DNA of 64,000 nt from Otis tarda (taxonomy: Eukaryota > Chordata > Aves > Otidiformes > Otididae). The stretch is taken from NCBI GenBank assembly GCA_026413225.1, contig CM048554.1, forward strand, positions 45,727,963-45,791,962. Reading direction: 5' to 3'. The translations under genes were made by a program, and so were the position numbers. Shown one piece after another: positions 14,073-24,985 of the stretch (positions within the stretch are counted from its first letter, which is position 1; each line of letters opens with the position of its first letter). The notes beneath the pieces were generated by a model. The model was not told the origin of the DNA and did no database searches. It was given only the letters and a program-made list of their open reading frames with translations.

Positions 14073-14957
14073 ATTTTACTTTTTTCTTGGTGCAAAGACT
14101 TGACTTAATCACCATGAACATGGAAAAAAGACTATTCCTCTTCTTTCTGTGGCCAGTTATAAGGCTAACCATATATTCTTTTGTCTTCTCTGGATATCTC
14201 AACACCACATGAAGCCAGGAGTCGTGCATATATTTATATATAAACTTTCATCTGTGTCCTCTGTAGCAAGCAGTTGTACTGAATCAAACTATGCAGTGAT
14301 GAAGATTTTAACTGGTATCTCATATTCACGAACAACATAGTCCCATTCCTGTTGTAAATTTTATTCTTTCAGTTTTGGGCTAGCATCCCATCCCATTTGC
14401 TAAGGATAAAAATAATTGAGTTCAGAAATACTGTTTTGGCAAGTCCATTATCCAGTTTTGAAAGCAAATGGAATGAAGGCAAGCGTGACTTTTGCCCTGG
14501 TTTCCTAAAGATGTCAGACCTATATAATCATGCTACACAAGACGTGATGTCCACACATCCCATCCCCATAGCAACTTCTGATCCTGCAGGTCAATGTCAG
14601 CCTGATTTGATAGGAAAGAAGAGTTAAAAAACAGTTTCTGCAAGGCGAGGGAGAAAGGGAAGGGGGAAAAAAAAAAAAAAAAAAAAAGGCAACCAAACAG
14701 GAACAGAGACTATCTGAATCAGACTAAGCAGATAACGTATCAGACATTCAGAATCCTTCCAGGAAATAGATTTAGAAAGTGTTTGTTTTGCACAAGTTTC
14801 AGCTGAGCCTTGTTCCCTCTTAGAGCTCAACTATTAGGCTTGCTGGTTCCAGAACTCCTGAATGAATTTGCACTAACCTGGAAAATAAGTTTGCTATAAT
14901 GTGAAATTCTCAATGAATAGGGTTATTATTTGTTTCTGTGAAGCTCCTTTCATCAGA
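14073..14957. other. Intergenic or intronic DNA between CR1 and MIR
   Basis: Unique AT-rich DNA with an A21 tract at 14667-14687 preceded by a purine-rich stretch. No gene or further repeat recognised. Confidence 0.65.
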
Positions 14958-15085
14958 AGATCTGAAAGCATGTGACAAAGAAGGCCTTGAGCATTATCTC
15001 TGGTTTATGAATTGGAGAACAGAGAAGGAAAGCATTCTGCCTGAGGTCAACAGATCAATGGCGAACCCAGGTGTCTCTCAAGCAG
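14958..15085 (-). repeat. MIR SINE remnant, inverted
   Basis: On the plus strand the order is agatctgaaagcatgtgaca, gcattatc, then agagaaggaaagcattctgc, ctgaggtcaacagatcaatg and gcgaacccaggtgtctc. This mirrors the reverse complement of MIR (about ctcaaagcgctttacaa, attatcc, cagagaggttaagtgacttgcc, aaggtcacacagctagta, gaacccaggtctcc). The 3' L2-like end of the SINE is therefore at the left. A frame of 106 codons crosses it and is not a gene. Boundaries are approximate. Confidence 0.6.
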
Positions 15086-16675
15086 TTGTCCATGCTGCTT
15101 CAGGCACACGTCAAATAGAATCAGGTAATTTTTGTTTTGCTATCCTATTTTTTTCCACTATAGGCTTGATACTCACTTGGAGTAGTGGTCTAAGCTACTT
15201 TTATTTTTACCTGACAGACATGAATCAACGGAAAAGAGCCTGGTTTTGCAGAAAATAGCACATCCTCAGATTTTAAAAGTGCATTCCCATAAGCATCCAA
15301 ATGTTGAGCCATTCCGATAAACAAGTTGGTTGTTTTTGAAAACTAAGTTATCTGTATCTTTGAGTTACCAAAGGGAATTCAAGAATCACCTTGAGTTACA
15401 GCAGTTCTCGTGCAGTTTGAAGGCAGAAACTCTTGCTGAATTCTGGGTTAAGTTTACTACAGTTGTCTATAGAAGTATCACTTAAAAATCATCTAACCTC
15501 TGTGCATTCAGAATCTCAACATATGATTTGCTTACCTTTAAATACATTCTAGGAGATTATGCAGCCTTAATGGTTGCATTCACATATCCAAAATAACACT
15601 GTTCCATAATCAATGCCTATCCACAAGTAGTTTCTAAAAATAAACCTGTTTGGAAGATTCTCACACTGAAAATCAAATATCATGGAGGATGCGTGCTCAT
15701 TTTATCAGAATCTTTTATTATTCCAGACAAACCCATTCAGTGTCAACGACTGATGACAAAACCACAAAACAGTGTTCCTTCTGCTAAATATTAGCAACAA
15801 AGAATGATTCATTTGAAATAAAACTTCTAACTGCAATTCTACCCCAACGACTAAATAAATGAGGTGCTAAAAGCACTGAATCCAAATTATGTCTCTAACA
15901 TGTCAGGGAGGGGGGGAAAAAAAAAAAAAAAGCTAGCTCTTACCACACAACTGCATTTAAAATTAAATTATCCAACAGCCTCCCTCACCATCACAAGTGG
16001 TCCTTCTCATATTTTCACTTCAATAATGCAGATTGAAGAATCTTAAAATGGCAGGAGACAGCCATTGAACAGAGTTGAGAATAGTAAGTGGTACTTGAGT
16101 TTTAAATCTAGTTACAGATATTCATTGTGGTCATACCAAAATGTTGACATGCCTTCAGCAACCCAGGTATAAAAACGCCAGCGTTAGGATCACCACTCCT
16201 CTGAGCCTCAGGGAAGCACGTGGCCCTTTTCTCCAAGTTAGGCATTAATCCCTGTGACTGACAAGCCTCACTGTCCAAGTAGCATCCTGACTAAGTGCAA
16301 TGCTGCATCACAGCTATTCTAAATATATTTTAGGTATATACACTTATTTACTTATTCCTGGATATTTTTGTTTCACTTTTTTTCCCATTGTAGTTTTGGG
16401 CATTTCTTCGGTGAAACACTGCAGCAAATGCTTAATTTGCATTGTGTAAGTAACTGAGCTTTTTCTACAAAACAAGGCTTATGCAAAACAGTCTTTTTCC
16501 ACCTTAAATGCAAAGAGGACTTAAACATATCCTTATACCTTGTGCTGACCTAAACCCTTGTCCTAGTGACAAAAGAAGAGCTATTGGTAGCAACCACCTT
16601 CCCAATACTGCTGTATCACCGGGACTGACACCTGATGTAGAAGAGTCCTTTAATCTCAATGTCCATTCAACTCCC

Positions 16676-16689
16676 CTGCCCTCTACTGA
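16676..16689 (-). promoter_or_regulatory. Candidate CTCF-binding site
   Basis: The minus strand reads TCAGTAGAGGGCAG, matching 13 of 14 positions of the CTCF consensus CCASYAGRKGGCRS; only the first base differs. It faces the same way as the candidates at 8632 and 40678. The sequence match is seen; binding is inference. Confidence 0.4.
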
Positions 16690-18071
16690 GAGCAGTGCTA
16701 GTAGTTTTGAAAATGACACTTCTCTTTTAGGAAACTGGAGCAGGTTTCAATCACACAGAGTTTTAAAACCAGTACAAATATACTAGAGAGAAAAAAGGAG
16801 AAAATTAAGGTTTGCTTTCTGTCAAAGGAATCTCTAGTGTAATGTGACACCTCCTAAAGTTAAGGATTGTACCAGACATGGACAAGAACAATATTCTGAA
16901 AACAGCAGCACACAAGTATCTGTTTTGACATGTAATATATAGAAATGATCTGATTTCAATAAAGAACATACATTGTTAATTAGGTCTGAGTTGAAAGTAA
17001 TATCCAACAGTCTGTGGGGATTAGAGCAAAGTCTGTGCGCTTGCACTTACTCTGAGGGTGATTTTAGTGAGGTCTTTTGTGGGTTAAAATCAACGAAAGA
17101 AGAGAAAAAGCCAATGGAACATGAATGGAAATGAAATTATTTAATTAACCCAAATGATTTTTAGATGTATAATCAGTTTCAGAGCCTAACACTTATTGCT
17201 TTCAAGGGCTAATTAAAACACTACTTGGAATGTTAAGGATTATGCGTGTGCTTGAATGAAAGTAAGAATTCAGGATTTGGATTATTTCTTTGATCTTTTA
17301 AGGTATGGCATCACTGCCTCATATGCACATATCCCAACAGGATGGCTCACATGAGTAAGGTCAGTCATGTGCATGTGCGGTGGCCACAGCCTTCACAAAC
17401 ACAGCAGGAAACTTTAGGACTGAAAGCATAAGTCTGCATGTTTGGCTTAAGAGTGGGATGCTAAGGCTGGGAATTGTTACAAATCAAATAATCTGTCAAT
17501 CAAGCACAGAGACTGTGTTGGCAAATGCTGGATTCCGAACATCTGCAAAATTCTGCTTTTAATGTACATGATAGTTACGCTACATATTTTATTTGCAGGC
17601 TTGGGTATCACTCTGAAAACCACCTGATGTCAGCAAGTCAGTATAGTTGCTATGTAAAAGGAGGTGCACAAGCCACAGAAGCCTTTATGTCAAATTTTTT
17701 TGCCTGCTTTCATGGAGTGAAAATGTTTAGTCAGTTTAAATATTCAACTGATCCACATCTAATGTAAGAGTTCCACAAAACTATAAGGTACATGTCTGTG
17801 ACATAAACCATGCATGTAGCACTCTCAGCATCAAAACATCCACTGAAATAAATGCACAATATGTTTGCTTTCTGGTCTAGTAACCATCTATTTTGCAAAT
17901 ATTCAGTTAATGCTTGTATTTTAAAGAAAGTCTCCATTGTTTTGAATCATATAAACTAAGATTTTACTTTGGAAACCAATCAGCATGTATCCCGTTGCAT
18001 ACTTTACTTCACTGCGAGCTCCCTTCCAGATTTGTAGATGTCAGAAAGATCACTGCAGAATGTAATGTGCT

Positions 18072-18100
18072 ATGTAGGAGAGTTTCAAACTCTCCTACAT
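18072..18100. repeat. Perfect 14-bp inverted repeat with 1-nt spacer
   Basis: The left arm atgtaggagagttt (18072-18085) and the right arm aaactctcctacat (18087-18100) are exact reverse complements, separated by a single c. The structure can form a cruciform in DNA or a tight hairpin in RNA. Its function is unknown. It does not resemble a miRNA precursor, whose arms are longer with a larger loop. Confidence 0.9.
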
Positions 18101-19111
18101 CCATGCTGTCTCAACATCACTAGCCTATATGCATACAGCCTGAAAATAATGAGTAATTGCACATTAAGATATCTTATTCTGCCTTCAAATCAATAAGTGA
18201 ACCACTGTTTTCATTAGCAGTCTTCACCTTCTCAGTTCTTTATCCTCAATTTGAACAGATACAGCTATACCTCAGAAAAACTACAAAATAATGAAAGGTA
18301 GGATGGCTCTTTAAGTCCAGCTCATCCATCCTTAGATTTACTTCTGTATACCACAAATGGATTAAAAAAACCCAAACCCTGTAAAGCTCTTTTTAATTGC
18401 CAGTTTAAACTGACAGTACAAGGAAGATAAATTTTGCAGTTACTCTGTCAAGATAACAATAAAATATTCAGGTTCTTATTTACCCTGGATTCACCTGTGT
18501 TGCAAATCATGCTGCACATTCACAAAACAGGTCAGAGTGCTTTAAATACACGACACAAAATAAAGGCTGAACAATAGGACTGAGCGTGCAGTCACTGTGC
18601 GTATAAAACTTAATATATTCTTCTCAGATGGGTGAATCCTGAATGAGAATAAAAATATGCACAATGAAAACACAAGAATGCACAAAGCTAACACAATAGC
18701 CCACAGAAATGCACAGCGGGTGTTAGAAAGTCATCTGATCTTGCTTCTAGGTCTGGTTGTGACATTGAATGCCGAATTACATACAAAGACCAAAGATGTT
18801 TTATTAATATTATATTTCCATGTGAATCCTTTAGCAATATACAAGAGGGAATACTATATTTCTGTTCTCTTTGAAAGGCTGATGGGACACCAAGATTGTA
18901 AATTCTGTGCAATGAGGCCAAGGACAGCCTGAGACGGTCATTTTGTTTGTAGGGGTGCTTGAAAGAAAATTGCAATTGGTCAAATTCAGTAACTGCAGTT
19001 TCCACAGCATAAATTTGCTCAGGCTTATTCATCTCAACAAGAGTCAGCATCACCAAGGAAGTTTTGATCTTTCACACTCACAGAATGCCCTTTTAGGAAC
19101 TGCTGAGAGGG

Positions 19112-19175
19112 GAATTTAGGGCCAAGTTCCAATTTGCTGCTCCTCTTATAGACTACTGTTGACTTCTGGGTTTTC
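19112..19175. repeat. Possible fragment of the palindromic amniote repeat
   Basis: The sequence tttagggccaagttccaatt, followed by tatagactactgttgacttc and tgggttttcc, resembles arms of old amniote repeats that start gggcc(c)aagtcc and contain attgacttc. The copy is short and diverged. The recognition is tentative and rests on a few words. Confidence 0.3.
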
Positions 19176-19569
19176 CTGTAGTGGTCGTGTCTGTGTCCAT
19201 ATTGCCTGCTTCCTGTCATAAGTTTACACTGTGACATGCTCTGGAACAGGATGACCTTGCTTGCGCAGCGCTTATCACAATTGAGTCCTGACCCATGATG
19301 AAAGGTCTGAGTGCTGAATATCATAAGAAAGAGTGAAAACCTTCTGGGTGATATTCCTTTACCATTGACTGGCTATAAAGGATCAGGCAAGTCATTTCAG
19401 TAGTTCTTCTAAAAATACTGTAAATACCACAATTTTTAGAATAATGACAATTACCTGTTTGATATGCCACATTTTAGACTTGTGAAGTAGCTGGAGAAAT
19501 CAATTCTTATTAAAAAAAGACTTTTCTTTCTCTGTGGATGCCAAAGAAAATAAATGCTGACCAGAGGAC

Positions 19570-20580
19570 AGAAGAAAGATTGTTTAGACAAGACAGATAT
19601 CTTCAAATAAGCAAGGCTTCATGAAATCTGGTCTTGACTACTTCAGGAACAAATCAAAATGATGTTTAAACCATAGGAAATCATCTTTGAGAGCAGACAG
19701 AGGACAGGGATCAAAAGAAAAGAAGAGGAAGGAATCACAGTGATTGATGAAATCTCAAACCATTCAAATCCTGGAAAGGTGCTGGAGCAAATGATTAAGC
19801 CAACAATTTTGAGCTATTGGAATATAAAAATGAAAAAGAGCTAGAAAAAAAACCCAAACATGGCAATTTCCTTCTTTGATGGATTAATAGGTTTAGTGGA
19901 TAACAGGAGAGTGGTAGATATATTTCAGAGTGAATAAGACTTTTAACATGTCATAGACAACTTTATTAAAATTAATGAAAAAAATAGTTTAAATGTAAAC
20001 AACAGAGTATGCTTACAAGTGACTGAGGAACATCTATCGATGATTCACTGCCAAAACAAATCCTACAGAGAAACAAGTATCTGGAGTATCCTTGAAGTAT
20101 TCATCTTGGAAATAATTCTTACTTAATGAATGACTTGAACAATGGAGTAGGACAGGCAAAAGGTGTGCTGCTAGCCATCGGGTAAGGAAATATTGCAAGC
20201 ATAGGTTGTGGGCCTAATCCTGTTGTTCATGGCTCCTGACTTGGATGGAAACAGTGGAATATAATAAGGTGATAAAACACTCTAGAACAATCAAGATGCC
20301 CAAAACCAGAAGATGAACTTCTGCTAAAATGACTTTGAAGCATTACACTCACGAAGAAGAAAACAAAACACAGGTGCCCACAGAAGAACAGCTAGTGAGG
20401 CTGTAATACAGTAGAAAAGATCAGATTAAACAGGAGCATACAGTGTGACAATTTAAAAATAAAACAAAACATCTTATTTGGGTCTTGAAAGGAATGCTGT
20501 AGGACAAAGGCATTGCAGGTAAGATCTCAACTCATATATTATGTCACCAAAGGCACCTCAAATCACTTGAGATATATTCA
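19570..20580 (+). mobile_element. Ancient CR1-type LINE, reverse-transcriptase remnant
   Basis: This is a heavily decayed piece of the second open reading frame of a CR1-superfamily LINE, which encodes endonuclease and reverse transcriptase. In order, cagatatcttcaaataagca, tcatctttgagagcagacag, gaggacaggga, aaaggtgctggagcaaatga, ggtttagtggataacaggag, cgatgattcactgccaaaac and ttaatgaatgacttgaacaa match successive parts of the old amniote CR1 reverse-transcriptase region (cagatatcttcaaatcagca, attatctttgagaactcatggaggacagg, aaagttctggaacaaatt, ggcctagtggataagggg, caatggttcactgtcaaac, ttaatgacttggataatgg). The collinear order makes chance unlikely. The start and end are approximate, and matches weaken after about 20300. 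Far older than the CR1 copy at 13948. Confidence 0.75.
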
Positions 20581-22424
20581 CATAGAGAGTTTCCCTTTAG
20601 ACTTGCTGGCCTTTAGGTGCTCAAGCAGCTATAACATCAGCAATGACCATTCTGGTCGCTTTCACTGTGCCCCATTGAGGAAAAAGGAAGGTCCAAATAT
20701 TTACCACTGATTTAGGAACTGGGAAGTGGAAGAATGTAAGTTCCATCAGTTAAACAGGGATTAAAACTAAATTCTGTTGCCAAAAAAACACCTGAGGATC
20801 TCCTGGTCTCCAAATCTTAGCTATGGGCATCTTCAATGCCACTGCTAATGGCAAAGAAAAAGCCTTCTGTGTTAAAGCCATTGAAGACTACGGTTCACAG
20901 CAGAACTGCATGATCAGCGTCACATCATGGCTTATAGTCTGTCAAGTAGATTTTTAAAAACTACAATAGGCTGCCTTTCTATGACATGGCAGTAGAAATT
21001 TCTCATGAACGCTGATTTAGAAGTTTTCACAAGGTGGAATATGAGGCTCGGAGAATTTTCTAAACCAATGCAAGTTAGGCCAGTAACATTATGACAAAAT
21101 GAGCAAGTGCTGTGCTAAGCACAGCTCTTGCTATCCCTACTAAGCTGAACCATCAGAATTACACGCCATGAGTTTTCATCATGAAGGCAGCCACTATGAG
21201 AACTGGCAGAGCAATGAATGCTGCATGCTTCCCTTCTCCCATTAATTCCTTCCTCATTTGTCCTCCTCAGAGATTGCTCTTATATTATGGTACCATTGAC
21301 TCTGCAGGCAAGCAGTTTTTTAACTACAAGATAACCAGTAAGAGAAGTACAAGAGCATCTTTTTCCCTAACAGCAATTTTAAGCAACTGTGTTAACGGCA
21401 ATTGCAAATAGGTGAGCAAGTGACTTTGGAGATACTATATATATAGTATTGGCAGTCTGTTGGCCACCCACAGGTTCAGAGCTGTATACACAGAATACGA
21501 AATACCTCCAGCCAAGAAGGCATAATGTCAGCATATTGTCAGAGAAAGCACTTCCCCATCCCCATCTGACACGAAAACACGGACTAAAGAAAGACAATCA
21601 AGATACCTAGCAGAGCATACAGAAAGAAAACATTTCTACAGTTAAATTCATTCAAATAAAGGCTCATTTGACCCTGTGAGGGACAAAAAACACCTAAAAA
21701 AACCCCACAAAGTAAACTTTCTACACAATTAGTCTTGTGTTTTCTCTGTTTGGACATTCAATCTATCCTCACAGCATCTCTGAAACCTTGTTTACAATGA
21801 AGACAGGTTACAACAGAGCAAGTGAGATAAAAGCTAGTGACAGACAAGGTCCAGAAAGGATTTTTATAACCTGGAATCAATTTTATCTAAGAAATCAGTA
21901 AAGAATCACTCTGCAAAATAATTAAAACCAAGTGTATATTTTTCAAATATTTTTGAATGTTTTGGAATAAAAGGAATAATATTGAGCATTCATACAACTA
22001 CATTGAAATTCTAGTCAGAAGTTACAGGAATACTCAAATTATTTCTTTTGCTATTTACCAAATAATTTACTGAATTTTCTTCTCGGATATGCATTGCCAT
22101 GTAGCAGGAGAAAAGCCAAGGCAACACAAGCTGACTGGAGGTTTGAACACAGGGCTGTTTGTGAGGCCACATGTGAGAAATGTAAGTTGCACTACACTTT
22201 GCTTTTGGCATCTAACAAACTTGTCCGAGTGAACATACCTGCCAAAAATTACATTAGCAACAAGGTATCTTGTGTCTGTGCCAACACATTTCCCTTCAAA
22301 CATGGAAATAACTTACCCCACATGTCTGGCCTTCACTGATGTCTTGAAAGCCAAGACATATCTGTTGCAAATTAATTTGAGTTTTTGCTTTGGATGAAGG
22401 GACAAGCAGTCTGCTGACTTGGTG
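20581..22424. other. Intergenic or intronic DNA, no gene recognised
   Basis: Unique sequence between the two CR1 pieces. It includes a near-perfect hairpin at 21102-21132 and a perfect 18-bp AT-rich palindrome at 21432-21449 (atactatat/atatagtat). The frames around 22011-22613 on both strands are short and partly run into the CR1 copy. Confidence 0.6.
21102..21132. repeat. 14-bp hairpin with one mismatch and a 3-nt loop
   Basis: The arm agcaagtgctgtgc (21102-21115) pairs with gcacagctcttgct (21119-21132) at 13 of 14 positions across the loop taa. The duplex is GC-richer than its surroundings. No known RNA family is recognised. Confidence 0.85.
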
Positions 22425-22860
22425 GGATTTGGAGCACATAACACAAGAGGAGAGGCTGACAGAACTGGGTGTGTTCAGTCTCGAGAAAAGAAGGTGAAGG
22501 GAGATCTTATGGTTTTCTTCATCTATATAACGGGTATTTTTACAGAAGACAGAGCCAAACTTCTGGAGGTGCACAGTGAAAGGAAAGAAGCAATAGACAC
22601 AGGTCACAGCCAAGGAAATTGCAATTAGATGTTAGGAATATTTTTTTTTTTCCACCATGAGACTAGTCACAGACTGAAACAGGTGCCCAGTGGGGCCAAG
22701 GAGTCTCCATCCTTGAAGACGTTCAAAACCTGACTGGACACAGCCCTGAGTAACCTAAGCTAAGTTGGAACTAACTTCGAAGTTGGACCTGCTTTAAGCA
22801 TGGCTGCTGGACCAGGCAGCCTCTAGAGGCCCCTTCCAGCCTAAGTTATTCCCTGACTCT
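22425..22860 (+). mobile_element. CR1 LINE, 3' fragment
   Basis: A 5'-truncated, older CR1 copy of about 435 bp. Recognisable blocks in order are ggagaggctgacagaactgg, gtgttcagtctcgagaaaag, aaggtgaagggagatctta, attagatgttaggaat, actgaaacaggtgcccag, gagtctccatccttgaagac, ggaccaggcagcctctagag and gccccttccagcctaagtta. They correspond to the end of ORF2 and the 3' UTR of avian CR1 (aggctgagagagctggggttgttcagcctggagaagagaagg ... ccttccaacctaaattattc). The usual terminal attctatgatt tail survives as attccctgactct. Distinct subfamily from the 13948 copy, by its ctctagaggcccc 3' end. No coding capacity remains; frames that cross it are incidental. Confidence 0.92.
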
Positions 22861-23474
22861 CAAAGAGAGCTGCTGTGAGGCTGCTCTCTTAGAAAAGCGT
22901 CTCTCAAGAAAGAGGGTCTGATCTCAACAGTAGCAACAACAAATAAAGAGTCACCTTTTAGATGTTTCTCTCTAGGCTCCATATGCCAGTGGGGTATTAA
23001 GAAGCATTACTGGATTAAATATTTGCCCCAGAAGTTGTCGTGTATGCTGTCAATGTACAAAAAACATTCTTTTGTTTTATTGTCTCAGATGCGAGTTGTT
23101 CCTTCACGGGATGCTACTTCAGAGGAGGAAACGCTTCACAGGGAAAGGAACATGTAGGTCCTGGTTTTTTTTCCTTGCACTGCTTTAAGAGACCCCCTCT
23201 TTATGCTTGCACTGGAATAGAATAACTCTGAGTTGTGATTTTTTTTGTTTGCTTTTGTTTTTAACATCCCTAAAAGCTTCCTAGTGTTAGAACTAAAAAC
23301 AAGCAAACAGAAAACCCAAACAGGATCTGAGCTTCATGCTACATTTGCATCCAGCATCTGCAATTTGATCTCAAGAAAACAGGGGTTTTGTTTAGAATTA
23401 GTTTGGATTCTAAACAAACAAGTGAAGAGTTGGAAGATACTCTTAAAGCACATACAAACAACACATTAAAAAGG
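22861..23474. other. Intergenic or intronic DNA between CR1 and MIR
   Basis: AT-rich unique DNA with T/G-rich and A-rich short tracts around 23230-23310. No gene or further repeat is recognised. Confidence 0.6.
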
Positions 23475-23600
23475 CACTGCACTTGGAGATCTTGCTCTAA
23501 TATCCAGTTCTGCATGAACACCCTAAAGGACCTTGGTCAAGACATTTTGTTTTACTCTGCCTCACTTCTCCCCCATAAAAAGGAAATTGATGTCTCCTTC
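23475..23600 (+). repeat. MIR SINE remnant
   Basis: The segment ccagttctgcatgaacaccc, then aggaccttggtcaagacatt, tactctgcctcacttctccc and cataaaaaggaaattgatg follows the MIR order (cggctctgccactaac, gaccttgggcaagtcactt, ctgtgcctcagtttccc, tctgtaaaatgg). Forward orientation, strongly mutated, boundaries approximate. Confidence 0.6.
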
Positions 23601-24797
23601 TTGCTACTCTTTGCCTTTCTAAATACACAGGAAAGGAGCTCTGTGCTATTACAGCATAGACCACAAATGCAGTCAAAGTTGTCAAAAAAACTGAAAGCAC
23701 TGCTAAAATACAATGAATAGAAACAGAATGAAAGAAAAAGAGCAAGTGCCCCCTTGCAAATATATTCTTGATTTTGCTGAATTCTTGATTTTTGCTTAAA
23801 AGCTGGTGATTCTTGAATGGCCGAGGCTTTTCTCACATCCTTATACAGTGCTGTCTGTCAGTTAGTTGTGCCATTCAGATTGCGTCCATAAGCACAGAAT
23901 AAAGATCTCCTTCTTCTGGAGTAGCTTCTTTTACAAGAAACAATAATTTCCACTTCTTACTGAGATTCAGATTTAGAAACACAATCCTATAGGATCTGTG
24001 GGAGGAACCTGATAAAGAGCTAGTGGTACTAGAGCAGAAACGTGACACATGAGAACAGGGCATGTTCTCGTGTGGAGGCACATCGTCAGTTTGTCCTGTC
24101 ACAGTTTGCACGGATCTGCAGAGCTGGCTTTGGATTATTATGCATCAAGATACCATACGCTGATGACACTTTGCAGAGTGTAAGTGCAAGCATTTAAATA
24201 AATGTGAAAGGCAAGAGCAGGCACACTACAGAAAGGAAATTTTCTCTATTTGGTTTCCAGCATTGTTCTTGAGAACATTCGCACTCAAGCCTTCAGGTGA
24301 AAAGATTCCCACCATCTCCCCTCAAAGCAAGCCATTCTCCTTGCCTTTGTCTGTACATTCCTAGACATTTTACAATCCAAGCTCTGACACAGGCTATCTG
24401 GAAGCAATGGCCACAGAAAGGGCCCGCCTGCCAATCTGTCCTGACTAATGTAAGAACAAATCATCCGTTGTTGCCCAAGCGTCGTATGTCAATACAATAA
24501 AATTACTGTCTTCTGTACTCAAGGTTACATTTGTTTATGATTACAATGTTTATTTCTTGCTGTGAGACTATAACTGTGCATGCTCTTTCTTCTGGTAAAA
24601 CACATTTTTCCACCCCCACCCTGTTAATGCTGTTCCCGCCCCCCGCCCACTTCTCCATGTGTAGCCAGAGGAGGAAAATTCTCTTGTGCATACGTAAAAT
24701 AATATCATGTTTCTTTTTTAGAAATATTAATAATTGGGTTATAAAGACATGCCTGCGGTGACAACATCTAAATACAAAAATGTGTGTAAGTACTTGC

Positions 24798-24826
24798 TTT
24801 ACTTAACTGTAAGCAAGTTAAGTAAA
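24798..24826. repeat. 11-bp perfect hairpin
   Basis: The arm tttacttaact (24798-24808) and the arm agttaagtaaa (24816-24826) are exact reverse complements around the 7-nt loop gtaagca. The structure is AT-rich, and its function is unknown. It lies just left of a MIR remnant but is not part of the MIR consensus. Confidence 0.85.
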
Positions 24827-24877
24827 CCCAGTATGAACAGCTGTATACTCTTTGTTGGACTGGAATGCTACTGAAAG

Positions 24878-24985
24878 CACCACAAAGATCAGGAGACTTA
24901 GGCTTCATCCCAGTTTCTCCCACTTGCCATATAATTGTGAAGCAAGTGTCTTTTCCCGCTCGTGCCTTCCAATCCAAGACAGAAA
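24878..24985 (+). repeat. MIR SINE remnant
   Basis: The words agatcaggagacttaggctt, catcccagtttctcccactt, gtgaagcaagtgtctt and cgtgccttcc match MIR parts that read gagtcaggagacctgggttctagtcccagctctgccactt, gggcaagtcactt and tgtgcctcag. Forward orientation, strongly mutated, boundaries approximate. Confidence 0.6.

Larger units (their letters stand above)
15086..19111. other. Intergenic or intronic DNA, no gene recognised
   Basis: AT-rich unique DNA. It holds an A-rich tract at about 15915-15931, a CTCF-like word at 16676-16689 and a perfect hairpin at 18072-18100. A block around 17130-17230 has several TAATTA-type words. A minus-strand frame of 122 codons (18688-19056) has no recognisable domain. 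Confidence 0.6.

Noticed and set aside
15864-16046. A frame with the internal peptide MSGRGGKKKKK, resembling a histone H2A/H4 N-terminus
   Set aside because: The lysines come from an A-rich tract at about 15915-15931, and nothing after it resembles a histone fold.
18688-19324. Two successive minus-strand frames (96 and 122 codons) that overlap slightly
   Set aside because: Considered as a possible decayed gene, but the translations show no family features, and part of the DNA resembles an old noncoding repeat.
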